Shown: positions 42,695 to 52,113, counted from the stretch's first letter. The stretch: DNA of 64,000 bases from Bradyrhizobium sp. CCGUVB1N3 (GCF_024199925.1 NZ_JANADR010000001.1:496001-560000), one strand, 5' to 3'. The notes: generated by a model not told the origin, from the sequence alone. Made by a program: numbers and translations.

Positions 42695-43417
42695 TCACCA
42701 AAGATAGAAAAACGCAAAGATGAACACCCACACCAGATCGACGAAGTGCCAGTACAGGCCCATGATTTCGACGATCTCGTAGTACCCTTTCCGGCTCGTG
42801 AAGAAGCCGCGTCTGCCGACGTCGAAGTCTCCGCGCGCGACCTTGCGTGCGATCGCGATCAGGAAGATCACGCCGATCGTCACGTGGGTGCCGTGGAAGC
42901 CGGTGATCATGAAGAAGCTCGAGCCAAATTGCTCCGCGCCCCACGGGTTGCCCCAGGGCCGGACGCCCTCCCTGATCAGCTTGGTCCATTCGAAAGCCTG
43001 CATGCCGACGAAGGTTGCGCCGAACGCCGCCGTGGCCAGCATCAAGGCGGCGGTTCTGACGCGATCGCGGCGGTAGCCGAAATTGACGGCCATCGCCATC
43101 GTCCCGCTGCTGCTGATCAGGATGAAGGTCATGATGGCGATCAGGATCAGCGGGATGTGCTTGCCGCCGAAGTTGAGGGCGAAGACTTCGCTCGGATTGG
43201 GCCACGGCACGGTCGTCGACATGCGCGCCGTCATGTAGGAGAGCAGGAAGCAACTGAAGATGAAGGTGTCGCTGAGGAGGAAGATCCACATCATGGCCTT
43301 GCCCCAGGACACATTCTTGAAGGCACGCTGATCGGACGCCCAATCGGCGGCGATGCCGCGCCAGCCTTCAAGCCGTGCAGGCGATTGTCCGGAGTTTGTC
43401 AGCACAGTCTCTGCCAT
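42695..43417 (-). CDS. coxP: Cytochrome c oxidase subunit III (CoxP-like)
   Basis: This 240-residue protein has about six to seven helices and a subunit III pattern: KAMMWIFLLSDTFIFSCFLLSYM near the start and ITGFHGTHVTIGVIFL (about 165-180), with the conserved HGxH. YYEIVEIMGLYWHFVDLVWVFIF at the end is the classic C-terminal signature. It follows another subunit III-like gene by 15 bases. The gene order subunit II, I, III-like, III-like matches CoxMNOP of Bradyrhizobium as I recall it, and the symbol rests on that. Confidence 0.85.
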   Translation of the reverse strand: MAETVLTNSGQSPARLEGWRGIAADWASDQRAFKNVSWGKAMMWIFLLSDTFIFSCFLLSYMTARMSTTVPWPNPSEVFALNFGGKHIPLILIAIMTFILISSSGTMAMAVNFGYRRDRVRTAALMLATAAFGATFVGMQAFEWTKLIREGVRPWGNPWGAEQFGSSFFMITGFHGTHVTIGVIFLIAIARKVARGDFDVGRRGFFTSRKGYYEIVEIMGLYWHFVDLVWVFIFAFFYLW

Positions 43418-43432
43418 CTGGTCTCGCCCTCC

Positions 43433-44137
43433 CTAGCTCAGCAATTGGCGGCAGATGTCGACGAGATCGTCCGTCCATCCCGTGAGAAGACCGAGCAGGA
43501 CAAGCCAGACCAGCAGCAGGAAGTGCCAGTAGATGGTGCATAGTTCCACGCTCAAGCGCATGTCGGCGATCTCGGCGCCGCGCCACACCTTGGCTGAGGT
43601 TCGCCCGAGGGCCACCAGGCCGCCCGTCAGATGCAGCCCATGCACTGCGGTCAACAGGTAGAAGAAGGAATTGGCCGGATTGGACGCCACGAAATATCCG
43701 GCCGCGCTGAGCTGCTGCCAGGCCAGCAGTTGCCCGGCCAGGAAGATCACGGCAGCTACGCCCCCCGCGAGCAGGCCGACCATGACGCCGTCAGCGTCGT
43801 CTCGGCGGGCAGCCACATATGACCATTGCAGCGCGACGCTGCTCAGGACAAGGACACCCGTGTTGAGCCACAGCAGCTTAGGCACGGGCAGCGCCCGCCA
43901 GTCCACGACGCTCATGCGCATGGAGTAGGCGCTAATGAAGAGGACGAACAAACAACTCGCGACAGCGAGGAACACGCCGAGTCCGATCTTCGCTGCCGGC
44001 CAGGCCATTGCATCGCTGCCGGGGAAGTCACCGGCCGGACCTTCCTCCAGCCAGGGCTTGGCCGTCAGCCGTTGCTGCGAGAGCCACCATCCGGCGATGA
44101 CAGTGATCACAGCCAGGAACAGGATGATGGCGCTCAC
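43433..44137 (-). CDS. coxO: Cytochrome c oxidase subunit III-like protein (CoxO-like)
   Basis: This 234-residue membrane protein has about seven hydrophobic segments and a subunit III-like end (VELCTIYWHFLLLVWLVLLGLLTGW). TAVHGLHLTGGLVALGR carries the HGLH pair. Its N-terminal part (WWLSQQRLTAKPWLEEGP) is unlike standard CoxC, which fits the unusual second subunit of CoxMNOP-type oxidases. The start overlaps the stop of subunit I (ATGA). Confidence 0.8.
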   Translation of the reverse strand: MSAIILFLAVITVIAGWWLSQQRLTAKPWLEEGPAGDFPGSDAMAWPAAKIGLGVFLAVASCLFVLFISAYSMRMSVVDWRALPVPKLLWLNTGVLVLSSVALQWSYVAARRDDADGVMVGLLAGGVAAVIFLAGQLLAWQQLSAAGYFVASNPANSFFYLLTAVHGLHLTGGLVALGRTSAKVWRGAEIADMRLSVELCTIYWHFLLLVWLVLLGLLTGWTDDLVDICRQLLS

Positions 44138-45912
44138 GAAGCAGCTCCCTGAACGAGATGCGTCGCGCGCGGCGGCTGGTTCTGCGGAATGAAGTCCTCC
44201 TCGGCGCCGGGTACGCTGTAGTCATAGGCCCAGCGGTAGACGACCGGGAGCTCTTTGCCCCAGTTGCCGTGCCCGGGGGGCGTCTCCGGCGTCTGCCATT
44301 CCAGCGTCGTCGCCCGCCACGGATTGCCGCCTGAGGCCTCACCCTTGAACAGGCTCCAGGCAAGATTGAACAGGAACACCATTTGGCTGAAGCCGACGGT
44401 CAAGGCCACCACGGAGATGAAGGCGTTCAGTGAATGGGCTGAGGGCGGGATGAACGCGGCGTCGCCGAGTTCGAAATACCGGCGCGGAACCCCGAGCAGT
44501 CCGAGATAGTGCATGGGGAAGAAGATCAGGTAGGCGCCGAGGAAGGTGACCCAGAAATGAAACTTGCCCAGTAAGTCGTTGAGCATCCGCCCCGTGACCT
44601 TGGGGTACCAATGATAGATCGCTCCGAGCACGACCATGATCGGCGCCACGCCCATCACCATGTGGAAATGCGCGACCACGAACATGGTATCCGAGAGGGG
44701 CACGTCGACGACGACGTTGCCGAGGAAGAGGCCGGTGAGCCCGCCGTTCACGAAGGTGATAATGAAGCCGAGGGCGAACAGCATCGGCACCCTGAGGTGA
44801 ATGTCGCCGCGCCACAGGGTCAGCACCCAGTTGTAGACCTTGATCGCGGTGGGGACGGCGATGATGAGCGTCGTGGTGGCGAAGAAGTACCCGAATTGCG
44901 GGAACATGCCGCTCACATACATGTGGTGCGCCCAGACGATGAAGCTGAGCGCGCCGATGCCCACGATCGCCCAGACCATCATGCGGTAACCGAAGATGTT
45001 CTTGCGCGCATGCGTGCTGATCAGATCGGAGACGATGCCGAAGGCGGGCAGGGCGACGATGTAGACCTCGGGGTGGCCGAAGAACCAGAACAGGTGCTGG
45101 AAGAGCAGCGGGCTACCGCCACCATATTTCGAAAGCGTGCCCATCTCGACGAGGGAGGGCATGAAGAAGCTGGTTCCCAGCAGACGGTCGAGCAGCAGCA
45201 TCACCGAGGCAACGAAGAGTGCGGGGAATGCCAGCAGCGCCATGACGGTCGCGGTGAAAATGCCCCACACCGTCAGGGGCAGGCGCATCAACGTCATGCC
45301 GCGGGTGCGCGCCTGGAGAACCGTGACCACATAGTTCAGCCCGCCCATGGTGAAGCCGATGATGAACAGGATCAGGGACGACATCATGAGAATGATGCCC
45401 CAATCCTGCCCCGGCGTTCCTGAGAGGATTGCTTGCGGCGGGTACAGCGTCCAGCCGGCGCCGGTGGGGCCGCCGGGCACGAAGAATGTCGAGGCCAGCA
45501 CCAGGACTGCGAGCAGGTAGACCCAGTAGCTCAGCATGTTCACATACGGGAAGACCATGTCCCGGGCGCCGACCATCAGCGGGATCAGGTAGTTGCCGAA
45601 GCCGCCCAGGAACAATGCGGTGAGCAGGTAGATCACCATGATCATGCCGTGCATGGTGATGAATTGGAGGTACTGGTTGGCATCGATGAAAGAGAAGGTG
45701 CCGGGGAATCCCAGTTGCAATCGCATCAGCCACGACAGCACCAGGGCCACCAGCCCGATGGCGGAGGCTGTCAGCGCGTACTGAATGGCGATCACCTTGG
45801 CGTCCTGCGAGAAGACATACCGTGTCCACCAGCTCCTCGGATGATAGAGCTCGACATCGGGTACTTCGGCAGGCGGGACGCCTGCGATCCCTTCATATGG
45901 AATATCGACCAT
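44134..45912 (-). CDS. coxN: Cytochrome c oxidase subunit I (CoxN-like)
   Basis: This is the catalytic subunit of a haem-copper oxidase, 592 residues with about 12 helices. Haem and CuB ligands are visible: FITMHGMIM (low-spin haem His), GHPEVY (CuB His cross-linked to Tyr), WAHHMYVSGM (CuB His pair) and HFHMVMG (haem ligands). GHPEVY also keeps the Glu typical of A1-type proton paths. GGRGVxP-like quinol features were not seen. A strong AGGAGG precedes the ATG. It reduces O2 to water with electrons from cytochrome c through subunit II. Confidence 0.95.
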   Translation of the reverse strand: MVDIPYEGIAGVPPAEVPDVELYHPRSWWTRYVFSQDAKVIAIQYALTASAIGLVALVLSWLMRLQLGFPGTFSFIDANQYLQFITMHGMIMVIYLLTALFLGGFGNYLIPLMVGARDMVFPYVNMLSYWVYLLAVLVLASTFFVPGGPTGAGWTLYPPQAILSGTPGQDWGIILMMSSLILFIIGFTMGGLNYVVTVLQARTRGMTLMRLPLTVWGIFTATVMALLAFPALFVASVMLLLDRLLGTSFFMPSLVEMGTLSKYGGGSPLLFQHLFWFFGHPEVYIVALPAFGIVSDLISTHARKNIFGYRMMVWAIVGIGALSFIVWAHHMYVSGMFPQFGYFFATTTLIIAVPTAIKVYNWVLTLWRGDIHLRVPMLFALGFIITFVNGGLTGLFLGNVVVDVPLSDTMFVVAHFHMVMGVAPIMVVLGAIYHWYPKVTGRMLNDLLGKFHFWVTFLGAYLIFFPMHYLGLLGVPRRYFELGDAAFIPPSAHSLNAFISVVALTVGFSQMVFLFNLAWSLFKGEASGGNPWRATTLEWQTPETPPGHGNWGKELPVVYRWAYDYSVPGAEEDFIPQNQPPRATHLVQGAAS

Positions 45913-45992
45913 AGAAAAACCTCCTCGGTCGTTTCCATCGGGGGCGACGAGTTGGCCTCACGCTCCCGATCTATCCTCGCGGCGGCAGCTTG

Positions 45993-46826
45993 CTACTTGC
46001 CGCCGGATTGGTACGTCGCCTTCACGATGGCCTTTCCAGGCAACAATTCCGCAAATGTTTTCTGCTGCTCCAGCCAGGCGTGATACTCACCCTCGTTGTC
46101 GACGACGACTTTGGCGCGCATTTGATAGTGCGCAGCGCCACACAGCTCTGCGCAGAGAACGTCGAACGTTCCGGTTCGGATTGGCTTGATCCAGAAATAG
46201 GTCACCATGCCGGGAACCATGTCCATCTTGGCGCGGAATTCGGGCACGTAGAAATCGTGCAGGACGTCGACCGAGCGGAGGAGAACCTTGACCGATTTTC
46301 CGACTTGAAGGTGCAGGTCGCCGTTCTCGATCACGACGTCATCCTGGGCATGTGGATCGTCGCGATTGAGTCCCATCGGATTGTCGGAACCGATGTTGCG
46401 GACATCGGATGTGCCCAACCGCCCATCCTTGCCGGGAAGGCGGAAGCTCCATTGCCATTGCTGGCCCATGACCTCGACCTCGGTGGCATCCGCAGGCACC
46501 GTCACGAACTGGTGCCAGACCACGAGGCCAGGCGCCAGCATGGCCGCGACGCCGACGCCGGTCCCGACGCTCAGCCACCATTCGAGCCTTTTGTTTTCCG
46601 GATTGTAGTCAGCCCGTCTTCCCTCCTTGTGGTGAAAGCGGAAGACGCAATAAGCCATGAAGGCGATGACCGCGACGAACACGAAGCCCGTGATCCAGAA
46701 CGTGATGCTGATGGTGTGGTCGATATACGCCCAGTCCGTGGCGATCGGCGTCCACCACCACGGGCTGTAGAGGTGAAACAGCACCGAGCCGATCGCGACC
46801 AGAAGCAGTATCAATGCGACAGCCAT
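45993..46826 (-). CDS. coxM: Cytochrome c oxidase subunit II (CoxM-like)
   Basis: This 277-residue subunit has two N-terminal helices (about 2-20 and 36-59) and a periplasmic CuA domain. The CuA ligands are H in VLHDFYVPEF (about 190) and the motif CAELCGAAHYQM (two Cys, His and Met; about 224-235). WQWSFRLPG is the conserved aromatic electron-entry region. No C-terminal haem domain is fused. It is first in the operon, and the promoter lies in the 535 bases upstream, divergent from a DUF2189 gene. Confidence 0.93.
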   Translation of the reverse strand: MAVALILLLVAIGSVLFHLYSPWWWTPIATDWAYIDHTISITFWITGFVFVAVIAFMAYCVFRFHHKEGRRADYNPENKRLEWWLSVGTGVGVAAMLAPGLVVWHQFVTVPADATEVEVMGQQWQWSFRLPGKDGRLGTSDVRNIGSDNPMGLNRDDPHAQDDVVIENGDLHLQVGKSVKVLLRSVDVLHDFYVPEFRAKMDMVPGMVTYFWIKPIRTGTFDVLCAELCGAAHYQMRAKVVVDNEGEYHAWLEQQKTFAELLPGKAIVKATYQSGGK

Positions 46827-47361
46827 CCTGATCCATCCTTGCCATCGAAGGCTGCGGATACGAATCCAGGGCGGAGCTCACGTCTGTTGCGATGGCTGCG
46901 TTGGCATGCACGCCATCGCTGCGCGTCTTGCCTCGCCCATTTCAACCGGTCGCGATATCAAGAGAGAGGTCGCGACCGCCAATCTCATCGAAGCTGCGGG
47001 CGTCTACACGTTTAAAATGATCTCCGCCGGACCCGGCGTCAATAGCGCATGCTAGGGTTCATTTGGCTCGGACAAACTGCACTGCCGCGCAATACGGTGG
47101 GCGTCAGTCGCCGGACCCGTCACGTTGCGCAGCGCACAATTCTACGCTGTCGCACAATTCACCCAACCGTGAGTGCAACCGTGCCTCGTGCGCGCTAAGC
47201 TTATGATGCAGGTCGCGACGGGTTCCGTCGGGCCAGGCTCGTTTCGCTGAACCTGGGTTGCCGTACTCGGCCCATCGCGTTTCTCGCTCGTGAGGCGGAC
47301 ACGCGTGGCTGGAAAGTGCGCGGTTTCACCGCCGCGACTTTCAGCACGGGAGGGTGCGTAC
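46827..47361. other. Divergent region between the oxidase operon and the DUF2189 gene
   Basis: This long gap probably holds the oxidase promoter. Two direct copies of CGCACAATTC, 18 bases apart (47133 and 47151), are the only striking motif. A 49-codon ORF (46906-47055) has no Shine-Dalgarno and no known match, and is not accepted as a gene. Confidence 0.4.
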
Positions 47362-48267
47362 ATGGCCACTCTGTATTCCGACAACATTATAAGACGGCAC
47401 GTGTTCGGCGACGCGGCCACTTATCCAGTTCGCAAGATCGGCCTCTCCGACTTGAGAGAGGCGCTGCGCCTGGGTTGGGAAGATTTCCAGGCGATGCCAA
47501 GTCACGCGATCGTGGTGTGCGTGCTCTATCCCGTTCTCGGCCTCGTCCTGTTCAGGATGGTCCTCGGCTATTCGGTGCTGCCGCTGCTTTTCCCGCTGGC
47601 TGCCGGGTTTGCCTTGATCGGCCCCTTTGCCGCGATCGGTCTCTACGAGCTCAGCCGTCGCCGCGAGCGCGGCGAGGAGGTCGATGCATGGGACGCGATC
47701 AAGGTGCTGCGAGCCCCGTCGTTCGGCGCCATGCTGGAGCTCGGCGTGCTCCTGCTCGTCCTGTTCGGGGCCTGGATCGGCGTCGCGAACGCGATCTACG
47801 TCACAATCTTCGGCCACGCGGCAGCTGCGAGCATTCCCGACTTCGCAACGCGCGTGCTGACGACGCCGGAGGGATGGTCGCTCATCATCGTCGGTTGTGG
47901 TGTCGGCTTCCTGTTTGCGGTGCTGGCTCTGTGCGTCAGCGTCGTATCGTTTCCGTTGATGCTCGACCGGCATGCGACTGCGATCGATGCGATCCGCACG
48001 TCGCTGCGTGCGGTGGCGGCGAATCCGGTGGCGATGGCTGCGTGGGGCCTGATCGTCGCGGCACTGCTCGTGATCGGCTCGCTACCGCTCTTTGTCGGCC
48101 TCGCCGTCGTCCTGCCGGTGCTCGGCCATGCCACCTGGCACCTTTATCGGCGGGTTGTCGAGCCGAATCCAAATCCACCCGACGAGGCGCCGCCGCCCCC
48201 GAAGGGAAGGCGCTACGCAGCGGACTTCCCGGCCAATCTCTTTCCGTGGAGCCGCGAGGGCGAGTAG
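47362..48267 (+). CDS. DUF2189 membrane protein
   Basis: This 301-residue integral membrane protein has about six to seven helices and a Pro-rich cytoplasmic tail (PDEAPPPPKGRRYAADF). The pattern VRKIGLSDLREALRLGWEDFQAMPSHA followed by FPLAAGFALIGPFAAIGLYELSRRRERGE is typical of DUF2189, a family common in alphaproteobacteria and often near cytochrome c oxidase genes; its function is unknown. GGGAGG precedes the ATG, and an upstream ATG would add 24 residues. It is divergent from the oxidase operon. Confidence 0.85.
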   Translation: MATLYSDNIIRRHVFGDAATYPVRKIGLSDLREALRLGWEDFQAMPSHAIVVCVLYPVLGLVLFRMVLGYSVLPLLFPLAAGFALIGPFAAIGLYELSRRRERGEEVDAWDAIKVLRAPSFGAMLELGVLLLVLFGAWIGVANAIYVTIFGHAAAASIPDFATRVLTTPEGWSLIIVGCGVGFLFAVLALCVSVVSFPLMLDRHATAIDAIRTSLRAVAANPVAMAAWGLIVAALLVIGSLPLFVGLAVVLPVLGHATWHLYRRVVEPNPNPPDEAPPPPKGRRYAADFPANLFPWSREGE

Positions 48268-48322
48268 TAAACCGCGAGGCGGCCGCTCCGCGCGGTCGCC
48301 TTGGCTCGATTTTGCTGCGGAG

Positions 48323-49507
48323 TTATTGCTTCGGAGCTATGAAGGTCGGCCCGACTGAGCGGATCGGCTTGTTCTCGCTCGTGGTCGTCGCGGCGGAATC
48401 CGCTGGCGCAGCAGGAGCGGCCGGTGCGTTAGCCGCCGCGGCCGGAGGAGGCGCGCCTTTCTTGCCGTTGGCCGCCGCGCCCTTGGTGAGCTGACGCTGC
48501 TGCATCTTCTTCGCGCTCTCCTCGGTGACGATGATGTCACCCTGCTGCTCGACCGCCGCCTTGTCGTCGGCCGATTTCAGCGCGTCCGCCCAGCTCTGGC
48601 CCGCGGCCTTGCACGAGCAGGACGGGTTGAACTCGCCGCGGAATTTGAAGGCGTTCGGGAGTGCGGTGTAGGCCTGGCCGCTGACGGAGACCGCCGCGTT
48701 CATGTCCTCGCCGGGATTGCGATAAGCGTAGAGCGCGGCGTCGGCTGCCGGGCACAGCGCCTTGCAGGTCTTCTCGTCATCGGGGAAGCGCGCCGGCACG
48801 GTGGCGAACGATACCGGGAAGTAGGCGCCGTCGCAGGTGCGGACACAGACCGTACGATAAGTCCCCGACTGCGGGCCGAGATCCGCGGGCGGTGCGCCGG
48901 CCGGATTGGCGTTGTTGCCGCCGCCGAACAGGTTGCTGAGGAAATTGCCGGGGCCCTGCGATTGCGCGGCGTTGGCATATTGCGGGCCGCAATTGTTCTG
49001 CGCGAGCGAGGCCAAGACCGAGCGGCGCTGGTTGTCGCGGTCGGGGCTGTAGCTGCCCGGACCGCCCGAGCGCAGCCGCTCGAGGTTGGAGGTGATCTGG
49101 TCGAGATTGGCCCGCATCTGCTGGATCTGGGTGTTGACCGGACCGCATTGCGCCGACTGGTTGTTGAACAGCGAGAAGAAGCCGGAGCTGTCGCAGCCCA
49201 TGCGCTTGGCCTGCGAGGTGAGGCGATCCAGCTCGGCCTGCTGGCGGGTCGCCGAATCCTGGTAGCGGCGGATCTGGTCGTCCTTGGCGGGATCGCCGCT
49301 GCCGCCGCGGTCAAGCACGGCGAGTTGCCCCTCCAGCCGCGAGCAGATCGGGTTCGCTCCGGGCGCCGCTTGCGCGGGCGGCGGCGGTCCGGGGGGACCT
49401 GATTGTGCGAGGGCCTCGGTGCCGAGGGCGAGCGCGCTGATCAGCGCGGCGCCGGCAAGGATCGAACGGGAGCGAGAGAGAGAGAGAGATTCCGGCATAT
49501 CCGCCAT
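48323..49507 (-). CDS. DUF2865 exported protein
   Basis: This 394-residue protein has a signal peptide (cleavage near ALA/QS, about residue 35). A Q-rich helical segment follows (about 50-150), then a Cys-bearing domain with CVRTCDGAYFPVSFATVP and CSCKAAGQSW that matches DUF2865. A long Ala/Pro/Lys-rich tail ends it. The signal region is encoded by a GAGAGAGA tract. Function is unknown, and the protein is probably periplasmic or cell-surface. The ATG at MADMPESLSLS was chosen; an ATG three codons later is possible. Confidence 0.8.
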   Translation of the reverse strand: MADMPESLSLSRSRSILAGAALISALALGTEALAQSGPPGPPPPAQAAPGANPICSRLEGQLAVLDRGGSGDPAKDDQIRRYQDSATRQQAELDRLTSQAKRMGCDSSGFFSLFNNQSAQCGPVNTQIQQMRANLDQITSNLERLRSGGPGSYSPDRDNQRRSVLASLAQNNCGPQYANAAQSQGPGNFLSNLFGGGNNANPAGAPPADLGPQSGTYRTVCVRTCDGAYFPVSFATVPARFPDDEKTCKALCPAADAALYAYRNPGEDMNAAVSVSGQAYTALPNAFKFRGEFNPSCSCKAAGQSWADALKSADDKAAVEQQGDIIVTEESAKKMQQRQLTKGAAANGKKGAPPPAAAANAPAAPAAPADSAATTTSENKPIRSVGPTFIAPKQ

Positions 49508-49630
49508 TCTAGCGATGTCACGGCCGCAAACATGGGGCCGGTGCGCGCCTCCAATACCCGCTTCTCGGGGCATCGTCACGTCGTTTCGGGGGCGAAGATT
49601 GGACCTAAGGTCCGCCAGTCCCGACTGAAT

Positions 49631-49948
49631 TCAGCGCTGGCAGGTGATTGCGACATATTCGTCGCAATGGCCATGGGAGCAGTTTGCGCCGGATTTGGGG
49701 ACGGAGCCGGTAATTTCGTCGGGATCGACCCGGCGATAGGACGATGCCTGGGCAAAGTCGCGGGACTGGCAATAGGAGCGGGCGGCGTGCGCGCCGCATT
49801 GATCGCCCTTGGCGAGGCACTGGTCGACGCCGTAGCCGTCCGCCTGATTGGCGACGATGAAGACGCGGGTCTCCGCCGAGGCGCTGGACGCGGCGACGAT
49901 GAAGGCACAGCAAAGGAGTGCCGAAAGGGATCGCATGAAGTGCACCAT
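49631..49948 (-). CDS. Small exported protein, Cys-rich
   Basis: This 105-residue protein has a clear signal peptide (LLCCAFIVAASSASA, cut near residue 25) and a mature part with six cysteines (QCLAKGDQCGAHAARSYC, then CSHGHC and a final C), which suggests disulfides. No known domain was recognised. The ATG at 49936 (MRSLSALL) may be the actual start. It shares its strand with the DUF2865 gene but is separated from it by 123 bases. Confidence 0.65.
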   Translation of the reverse strand: MVHFMRSLSALLCCAFIVAASSASAETRVFIVANQADGYGVDQCLAKGDQCGAHAARSYCQSRDFAQASSYRRVDPDEITGSVPKSGANCSHGHCDEYVAITCQR

Positions 49949-50021
49949 GGCTTGGGAGGAACCGCCATCACATGAATAAACTCAAAAGGTTAAGGATGAT
50001 TAACCCTGATGGCGGGACGGG

Positions 50022-50050
50022 GCCGCTTTGGGCAGAGAAAGCGGCTTTTT
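50022..50050 (+). terminator. Rho-independent terminator ahead of the cysS leader
   Basis: A perfect 8-bp stem (GCCGCTTT/AAAGCGGC) with an 8-base loop is followed directly by TTTTT on the plus strand. It is a strong intrinsic terminator. No plus-strand gene ends near it, so it may close an unseen small RNA or insulate the cysS region. Confidence 0.6.
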
Positions 50051-50096
50051 CGCGGCTCACTTGACGGCAGGCCCGCTTGTGGCCCATATGTTCCGC

Positions 50097-50147
50097 ATGA
50101 ACGGTCTCCTCGCCATTTGCGCCATTTGCCGCGAGATTATGAGCTAG
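50097..50147 (+). CDS. Candidate Cys-codon leader peptide upstream of cysS
   Basis: A 16-residue ORF, MNGLLAICAICREIMS, ends 77 bases before the start of cysteinyl-tRNA synthetase. It has two Cys codons (both TGC) separated by two residues, a pattern expected of a leader whose translation reports charged tRNA-Cys. Position and codon content are suggestive; no clear terminator/antiterminator pair follows it, and no strong Shine-Dalgarno was found. It may be chance. Confidence 0.3.
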   Translation: MNGLLAICAICREIMS

Positions 50148-50224
50148 CGATTCGCTGGCTGGAGCCGTCTTTTCTCAAAAAACATTGAGAGCACTGGACG
50201 CCCAGCCGATAGGGATGGGTTGTC

Positions 50225-51622
50225 ATGGACTTGCGTCTTCACGATACGCTGACGAGGGAAAAGCGCGCTTTTGTGCCGCTCGATCCAAAGAACGTCCGCA
50301 TGTATGTCTGCGGACCGACCGTCTACGACTTCGCCCATATCGGCAATGCGCGGCCGGTGATCGTGTTCGACGTGCTATTTCGGCTGCTCCGCCATCTCTA
50401 TGGCGAGGCGCACGTCAAATATGTCCGCAACATCACCGACGTCGACGACAAGATCAACGATCGCGCCGCGCGGGATTTTCCAGGGCTGCCGCTCAACGAG
50501 GCGATCCGCAAGGTCACCGAGGAGACGGGCCGGCAGTTTCACGCCGACGTTGACGCGCTTGGTGCGCTTCGGCCGAGCGTCGAACCGCGCGCGACCGAGC
50601 ATATCGGCGAGATGAGCGAGATTATAGAGAAGCTGGTTGCCGGCGGCTTCGCCTATGTCGCCGAGGACCACGTCCTGTTTTCGCCGCAGGCGATGAACGC
50701 GGCCAATTCCGAGCTGCCGCGCTATGGCGCGCTGTCCAATCGCTCGCTGGATGAGATGGTCGCCGGCGCCCGGGTCGATGTCGCGCCGTACAAGCGGGGC
50801 AACACGGACTTCGTGCTGTGGAAGCCTTCGAAGCCCGGCGAGCCGTCATGGCCGTCGCCGGCCGGCATCGGGGCGCCGGGCCGTCCGGGCTGGCACATCG
50901 AGTGCTCGGCCATGGCCTGGAAGCATCTCGGCACGCATTTCGACATTCATGGTGGCGGCATCGATCTCGTGTTTCCGCATCACGAGAACGAGGTCGCGCA
51001 GAGCTGCTGCGCCTTCCACCAGTCGCGCATGGCGAACTACTGGATGCACAATGGCTTCCTCCAGGTCGAGAGCGAGAAGATGTCGAAGAGCCTCGGCAAC
51101 TTCATCACCATCCGCGACCTGCTTGCGGATTGGCCGGGTGAGGTGCTGCGTCTGAACATGCTGAAGACGCATTACCGCTCGCCGATCGACTGGACCCTGA
51201 AATCGCTCGAGGAGAGCGGCAAGACGCTCGACGACTGGTATCGCGTTGCGGCGGACGTTCCACCGGGCGAGCCGGCTGCGTCGGTGATCGAGCCGTTGCT
51301 GGATGACCTCAACACGCCGCAGACGATCGCGGCGCTGCATGGTCTGCGCAACGCGTCCGATGCCGCCGGCCTGGCGGCGTCACTGCGGCTGCTCGGCTTC
51401 CTGTCTGAAACCGGGGCGCAGTGGGAGGGACGGAAGCGGCAGGCAAGTGGCGTCGATGCGAGCGAGATCGATCGTTTGATCGCAGAGCGCGCGGCCGCGC
51501 GTGCGCGGAAAGACTTCAAGGAGTCCGACCGCATCCGCGACGAGCTTGCCGCCAAGGGCGTCGTGCTCAAGGACGGCAAGGACGCCGACGGCAAGCCGGT
51601 GACGACCTGGGAGCTCGCGTGA
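50225..51622 (+). CDS. cysS: Cysteinyl-tRNA synthetase
   Basis: This 465-residue class I synthetase charges tRNA-Cys. HIGNAR (38-43) is the HIGH signature and KMSKSLGN (about 280) the KMSKS loop. C29 in YVCGPTVYD, with the Cys and His in [13 protein letters not shown] and HHENE, can bind the active-site zinc. The C-terminal helical part ends EYRIRDEL-like ([12 protein letters not shown]). The gene overlaps the next, a GNAT acetyltransferase, by 3 bases. A small Cys-containing leader ORF and a terminator precede it. Confidence 0.97.
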   Translation: MDLRLHDTLTREKRAFVPLDPKNVRMYVCGPTVYDFAHIGNARPVIVFDVLFRLLRHLYGEAHVKYVRNITDVDDKINDRAARDFPGLPLNEAIRKVTEETGRQFHADVDALGALRPSVEPRATEHIGEMSEIIEKLVAGGFAYVAEDHVLFSPQAMNAANSELPRYGALSNRSLDEMVAGARVDVAPYKRGNTDFVLWKPSKPGEPSWPSPAGIGAPGRPGWHIECSAMAWKHLGTHFDIHGGGIDLVFPHHENEVAQSCCAFHQSRMANYWMHNGFLQVESEKMSKSLGNFITIRDLLADWPGEVLRLNMLKTHYRSPIDWTLKSLEESGKTLDDWYRVAADVPPGEPAASVIEPLLDDLNTPQTIAALHGLRNASDAAGLAASLRLLGFLSETGAQWEGRKRQASGVDASEIDRLIAERAAARARKDFKESDRIRDELAAKGVVLKDGKDADGKPVTTWELA

Positions 51623-52113
51623 TGGCCCGAGCACTCCCCAAGCCCGCGCTGCGGCCGTTCCTGCCGGCCGACGTTCCGGTCCTTGCCGCGATCTTCGCAT
51701 CTGCCATCGAAGAGCTGACCGGCGACGACTACAACGAGGCGCAGCAGGAAGCCTGGATGGCGGCGGCGGAGGACGACGAGTTCGGCCGCCAGTTCGCCGC
51801 CGACCTGACGCTGGTCGCAACGCTGGACGGCTCGCCGGTCGGCTTTGCCTCGCTGCGCGGCAGCGATCACATCCGCATGCTCTATGTGCATCCCGCGGTG
51901 AGCGGGCAGGGCATCGCGACCCTGCTGGTCGATGCGCTGGAGAAGCTTGCCGGCGGCCGCGGCACCACGAGCCTGACGGTCGATGCCAGCGATACCGCGC
52001 AGGGCTTCTTCGCCAAGCGCGGCTACACCGCCCAGCAGCGCAACAGCGTCACGATCAACGACGAATGGCTCGCCAACACCACCATGAAGAAGACGCTCGG
52101 AGCGCCACAATGA
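51622..52113 (+). CDS. GNAT-family N-acetyltransferase
   Basis: This small 163-residue acetyltransferase has the acetyl-CoA loop in HPAVSGQGIATLLVDALE (about 91-108, with Q/GxGxA) and a downstream aromatic strand (SDTAQGFFAKRGY). The start was fixed by the TGATG junction with cysS. The substrate (an amino group on a small molecule, a ribosomal protein or a toxin) is unknown. It lies between cysS and cimA with overlaps on both sides, so it is probably co-translated with them. Confidence 0.85.
   Translation: MARALPKPALRPFLPADVPVLAAIFASAIEELTGDDYNEAQQEAWMAAAEDDEFGRQFAADLTLVATLDGSPVGFASLRGSDHIRMLYVHPAVSGQGIATLLVDALEKLAGGRGTTSLTVDASDTAQGFFAKRGYTAQQRNSVTINDEWLANTTMKKTLGAPQ

Noticed and set aside
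46906..47055. 49-codon ORF (MHAIAARLASPIS...) in the coxM/DUF2189 gap
   Set aside because: The tail looks protein-like, but there is no Shine-Dalgarno and no known family; kept only as a note.
49474..49489. GA dinucleotide repeat
   Set aside because: It lies inside the signal-peptide codons of the DUF2865 gene; a short simple repeat with no sign of phase variation beyond length potential.
49949..50224. T-box riboswitch before cysS
   Set aside because: No T-box sequence or specifier-loop architecture is visible, and T-boxes are rare outside Gram-positive bacteria.
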